A stretch of DNA of 64,000 nt from Allobosea psychrotolerans. Its GTDB lineage: Bacteria; Pseudomonadota; Alphaproteobacteria; Rhizobiales; Beijerinckiaceae. The notes under the pieces were generated by a model. The model was given only the letters and a program-made list of their open reading frames with translations. It made no database searches and was not told the DNA's origin. Shown here piece after piece: positions 61,409 to 64,000 of this stretch. Location: positions 124,001 to 188,000 of the forward strand of contig NZ_PQFZ01000011.1 of assembly GCF_002917105.1 (NCBI RefSeq). The letters are read 5' to 3'. Within the stretch, counting starts at the first letter, position 1. Every line of letters begins with the position of its first letter. Position numbers and translations under genes: made by a program.

Positions 61409-62983
61409 ATGCTCAATCGTCAGGGACGTCCCACCCAGGCCGGCGAGGCTGCCAGCGAGCAGCACGCCACCTTCACCGGCAACAAGGCTCTGCAGCAGAT
61501 CGAGCCGCTGATCTTCGAGATCGGCCATCACGAGACGACCGGCGTCGATATCGATGCGCCCGCGCCGTTCAAGTCGCGCCTGGGCAAGCATGCGCGCAAG
61601 GACGGCATCGGCCTGCCCGGTCTCTCCGAGCCCGAGGCGATGCGCCACTACGTCCGCCTCAGCCAGAAGAATTACGGCATCGACACCGGGCTCTTCCCGC
61701 TCGGTTCCTGCACGATGAAGCACAATGCCCGCCTGAACGAGAAGATGGCGCGGCTGCCGGGCTTCTCCGACGTGCACCCGCTCCAGCCGGTCTCGACCGT
61801 ACCCGGCGCGCTCGACGTGATGCTGCAGCTCTCGCATTACCTGATGACGCTGACCGGCATGCCGGCGGTGGCGCTCTCGCCGAAGGCCGGCGCGCATGGC
61901 GAGGCCTGCGGCATGATGGCGATCAAGGCCGCCATCGCCGCCAAGGGCGAGGGCGCGACCCGCAATGTCGTGCTCGTGCCGGAATCGGCGCATGGCACCA
62001 ACCCGGCGACCGCGGCCCTGATCGGCTTCTCCGTGAAGTCGGTGCCGGCCCGCCCGGACGGCACCGTCGCAGTCGAGGACGTCAAGGCGCTGCTCGGGCC
62101 CGAGATCGCCGCGATCATGCTGACCAACCCCAACACCTGCGGCATCTTCGAGCCGCAGATCGTCGAGATCGCCGCCGCCATGCATGAGGCCGGCGCCTAT
62201 TTCTACTGCGATGGCGCCAACTTCAACGCCATCGTCGGCAAGGCCAAGCCCGGCGATCTCGGCGTCGACGCCATGCACATCAACCTGCACAAGACCTTCT
62301 CGACGCCTCATGGCGGCGGCGGGCCGGGTGCGGGGCCGGTCGTGCTGTCGCAGCGGCTAGCGCCCTATGCGCCGGTACCGTTCATCCATATCGAGAACGG
62401 CAAGCCGCGCCTGATCGAGAACAAGGACGACGCGCCTGCCGGCAACCAACCCTTCGGCCGCATGACAGCCTTCCATGGCCAGATGGGCATGTATGTCCGC
62501 GCGCTCGCCTACATGCTCAGCCACGGTTCGGACGGCATGAAGCAGGCCTCCGAGGATGCGGTGCTGAACGCCAACTACATCCGCGCCGGCCTGTCCGACC
62601 TGATGTCGCTGCCCTTCCCCGACCACCCCTCGATGCATGAGGCGCTGTTCGACGACGAATGGCTCAAGGGCACCGGCGTCTCGACGCTCGATTTCGCCAA
62701 GGCGATGATCGACGAGGGCTATCACCCGATGACGGTGTACTTCCCGCTCGTCGTGCATGGCGCGATGCTGATCGAGCCGACCGAGTCGGAATCGAAGGCC
62801 TCGCTCGACCTCTTCATCGCGACGCTGCGTGACCTCGCCATGGCGGCGCAGGGCAACGACAAGGCGCGCTTCACGGCAGCGCCCCATCACGCCCCGATCC
62901 GCCGCCTCGACGAAACCCGCGCCGCGCGCCAGCCGGTGCTGAAATGGGTCAAGCCGCAGCCGATCGCCGAAGCGGCCGAGTAG
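61409..62983 (+). CDS. gcvPB: glycine dehydrogenase (aminomethyl-transferring) subunit 2
   Basis: Encodes 524 residues. The PLP lysine is Lys295 in HINLHKTFSTPHGGGGPG. Other P-protein blocks are FPLGSCTMKHNARLNEK, PKAGAHGEACGMMAIKA and TNPNTCGIFEP. With GcvPA it forms the glycine decarboxylase. It is the last gene of the operon; a family C half-element follows within 5 bp. Confidence 0.97.
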   Translation: MLNRQGRPTQAGEAASEQHATFTGNKALQQIEPLIFEIGHHETTGVDIDAPAPFKSRLGKHARKDGIGLPGLSEPEAMRHYVRLSQKNYGIDTGLFPLGSCTMKHNARLNEKMARLPGFSDVHPLQPVSTVPGALDVMLQLSHYLMTLTGMPAVALSPKAGAHGEACGMMAIKAAIAAKGEGATRNVVLVPESAHGTNPATAALIGFSVKSVPARPDGTVAVEDVKALLGPEIAAIMLTNPNTCGIFEPQIVEIAAAMHEAGAYFYCDGANFNAIVGKAKPGDLGVDAMHINLHKTFSTPHGGGGPGAGPVVLSQRLAPYAPVPFIHIENGKPRLIENKDDAPAGNQPFGRMTAFHGQMGMYVRALAYMLSHGSDGMKQASEDAVLNANYIRAGLSDLMSLPFPDHPSMHEALFDDEWLKGTGVSTLDFAKAMIDEGYHPMTVYFPLVVHGAMLIEPTESESKASLDLFIATLRDLAMAAQGNDKARFTAAPHHAPIRRLDETRAARQPVLKWVKPQPIAEAAE

Positions 62984-62987
62984 CCCC

Positions 62988-63050
62988 TCGTCATCGCGAG
63001 GAGTCTGGCGACGAAGCAATCCGGGGATCGCAGGGCGAATCCCTGGATTT
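62988..63050. repeat. REP-like repeat half-element, family C
   Basis: CTCGTCATCGCGAGGAG, then GCGACGAAGCAATCC and CCCTGGATTT correspond to the left part of the element at 2123-2212; the closing arm is missing. It follows gcvPB directly. The next 130 bases before the L,D-transpeptidase gene hold no further feature I can support. Confidence 0.65.
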
Positions 63051-63183
63051 GGCCTTGCGTGCAAGGACGGTCTCGCCCGGAAATGTTCCGATACGTAATT
63101 CTCTCCCCGGCCTTAAGGCTTCCTTGACCATATGCGAGGGAAGCTTCCGAGGTGCGCCTTCGGCGCATTGTGGGACACTTCCA

Positions 63184-64000
63184 TGGTCGTGCGTTTCGTC
63201 AAGATTTCCGTCGCCGCTGCCTTCGCCCTTTTCCTGGGGGCGGCAGGCGCGCGCGCCGAGCAGCCGAGCTACGGCCCCAACACCTATGACCGCACGCTCG
63301 AGGCGCTGATCGCGCATGAGGACATCGCCAATCGCGGCGGCTGGCCCAAGGTGCCGGGCTCGGCTTCGAGCCTGAAGCCCGATGCGCAAGGGCCCGACGT
63401 CACGATCCTGAAGCAGCGCTTGATGCTGAGCGGGGATCTGGCCCCGGATGCGCTGCCGGGCGATGTCTATGACGCGGCCGTCGTCGCCGCGGTGAAGCGC
63501 TTCCAGCTTCGCCATGGCCTGTCGGATCTCGGCACGGTCGGCCGGCTGACGCTGAAGGCGATGAACGTGCCGGTCGAGGTGCGCCTGAACCAGCTGACCG
63601 CCACGCTGGAGCGGCTGAAGAGCAACGGCTTCACCTTTGCCGGGCGCTATGTCGTGGTCAACATCCCCGGCGCCAGCGTCGAGGCGGTGGAGAACGGCGT
63701 CGTCCAGCGCCGGCATCTCGCCGTGGTCGGGCGGCCGGACCGGCCCTCGCCGGTGCTGCAGGCGAACATCACCTCGGTGAACCTGAACCCCTATTGGACG
63801 GTGCCGACCTCGATCGTGAAGGCCGACATCATTCCCCATATGCGGCAGGACCCGGGCTTCATCGCCAAGTCGAACATGAAGCTGCTGGGCGCCGAAAACA
63901 AGGAAATCGACCCCGCGAGCGTGAACTGGGCAAGCCTGAAGTCGCCCTATTTCACCGTGCGGCAGGAGCCGGGCCCGACGAACTCGCTGGGTCAGCTCAA
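63184..64000 (+). CDS. L,D-transpeptidase family protein, cut by the window end
   Basis: 272 residues are visible and the frame is open to the edge. A signal peptide (residues 1-25, ending AGARAE) is followed by a peptidoglycan-binding region with LKQRLMLSGDL and AVVAAVKRFQLRHGL, then the start of a YkuD/YcbB-type catalytic domain: VVVNIPGASVEAVENG, VVGRPDRPSPVLQANITSVNLNPYWTVP in pieces. The catalytic His and Cys lie beyond the window. It probably cross-links or anchors peptidoglycan in the periplasm. Confidence 0.9.

Overview
The window reads as chromosomal DNA of a GC-rich alphaproteobacterium of the order Hyphomicrobiales (Rhizobiales), most like Bosea or a close relative. That placement is an inference. 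It rests on gene order (cysQ-DUF4170-waaA-DUF374 acyltransferase-lpxK-DUF2093; ctaC-ctaD-ctaB-ctaG-ctaE-DUF983-SURF1-thrC-M16 peptidase; ispH-thrB-rnhA; ubiA-rsmE-gshA), on Rhizobiales-type small families (DUF1127, DUF2093, DUF4170, IalB, DUF6101-like) and on the dispersed palindromic repeats. I saw no rRNA, tRNA, CRISPR array, prophage or transposase.

Layout. 1-6.6 kb is accessory: a CDS tail, a perfect FNR/FixK-type box before two small unknown genes, a YitH-like acetyltransferase, a TauE/SafE permease divergent from an ArsR-type regulator across a near-perfect palindrome, a patatin-like lipase, and two dehalogenase-family enzymes (HAD type II and a fluoroacetate-dehalogenase-type hydrolase). 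6.7-22.5 kb is mostly core: purD, xseA, a dienelactone-hydrolase-like protein, the Kdo/lipid A block (lpxK, waaA, DUF374, DUF4170, cysQ), ubiA, rsmE, a YbdK-type ligase and gshA. 22.6-32.4 kb holds a lone Flp pilin, a LysR regulator divergent from a DUF1127 protein, a chemoreceptor, a DUF937 protein, MATE and CPA2 transporters, and a marR-GST pair.

32.4-34.8 kb is the ispH-thrB-rnhA run. It is followed by a cassette of about 2.85 kb (ABC substrate-binding protein, Esterase-713-like hydrolase, MarR regulator). The cassette is bounded on the left by the intact 3' end of rnhA and on the right by a second, frameshifted copy of that same 3' end. 37.9-45.4 kb is mixed (DUF1330, LLM oxidoreductase, GNAT, Prx5 peroxiredoxin, DsbD-domain protein, YqgE, and a 7TM-PAS-GGDEF-EAL c-di-GMP protein). 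45.6-55.8 kb is a long minus-strand series from the aa3 cytochrome oxidase genes through SURF1 and thrC to an M16 peptidase and a RimJ-like acetyltransferase. 56.1-57.3 kb encodes an IalB protein and a lipoprotein. 57.4-63.0 kb is a glycine cleavage operon controlled by a tandem glycine riboswitch, with an unrecognised gene between gcvPA and gcvPB. The window ends inside an L,D-transpeptidase gene.

Most of the region is ordinary core genome. The points most worth a second look are the cassette between direct repeats of the rnhA 3' end, the unknown gene in the gcv operon, the dehalogenase pair with a complete fluoroacetate-dehalogenase residue set, the FNR/FixK box before unknown small genes, a Phe in the Cu-A loop of CtaC where Glu is usual, and extragenic repeats that have become the 5' coding end of one gene.
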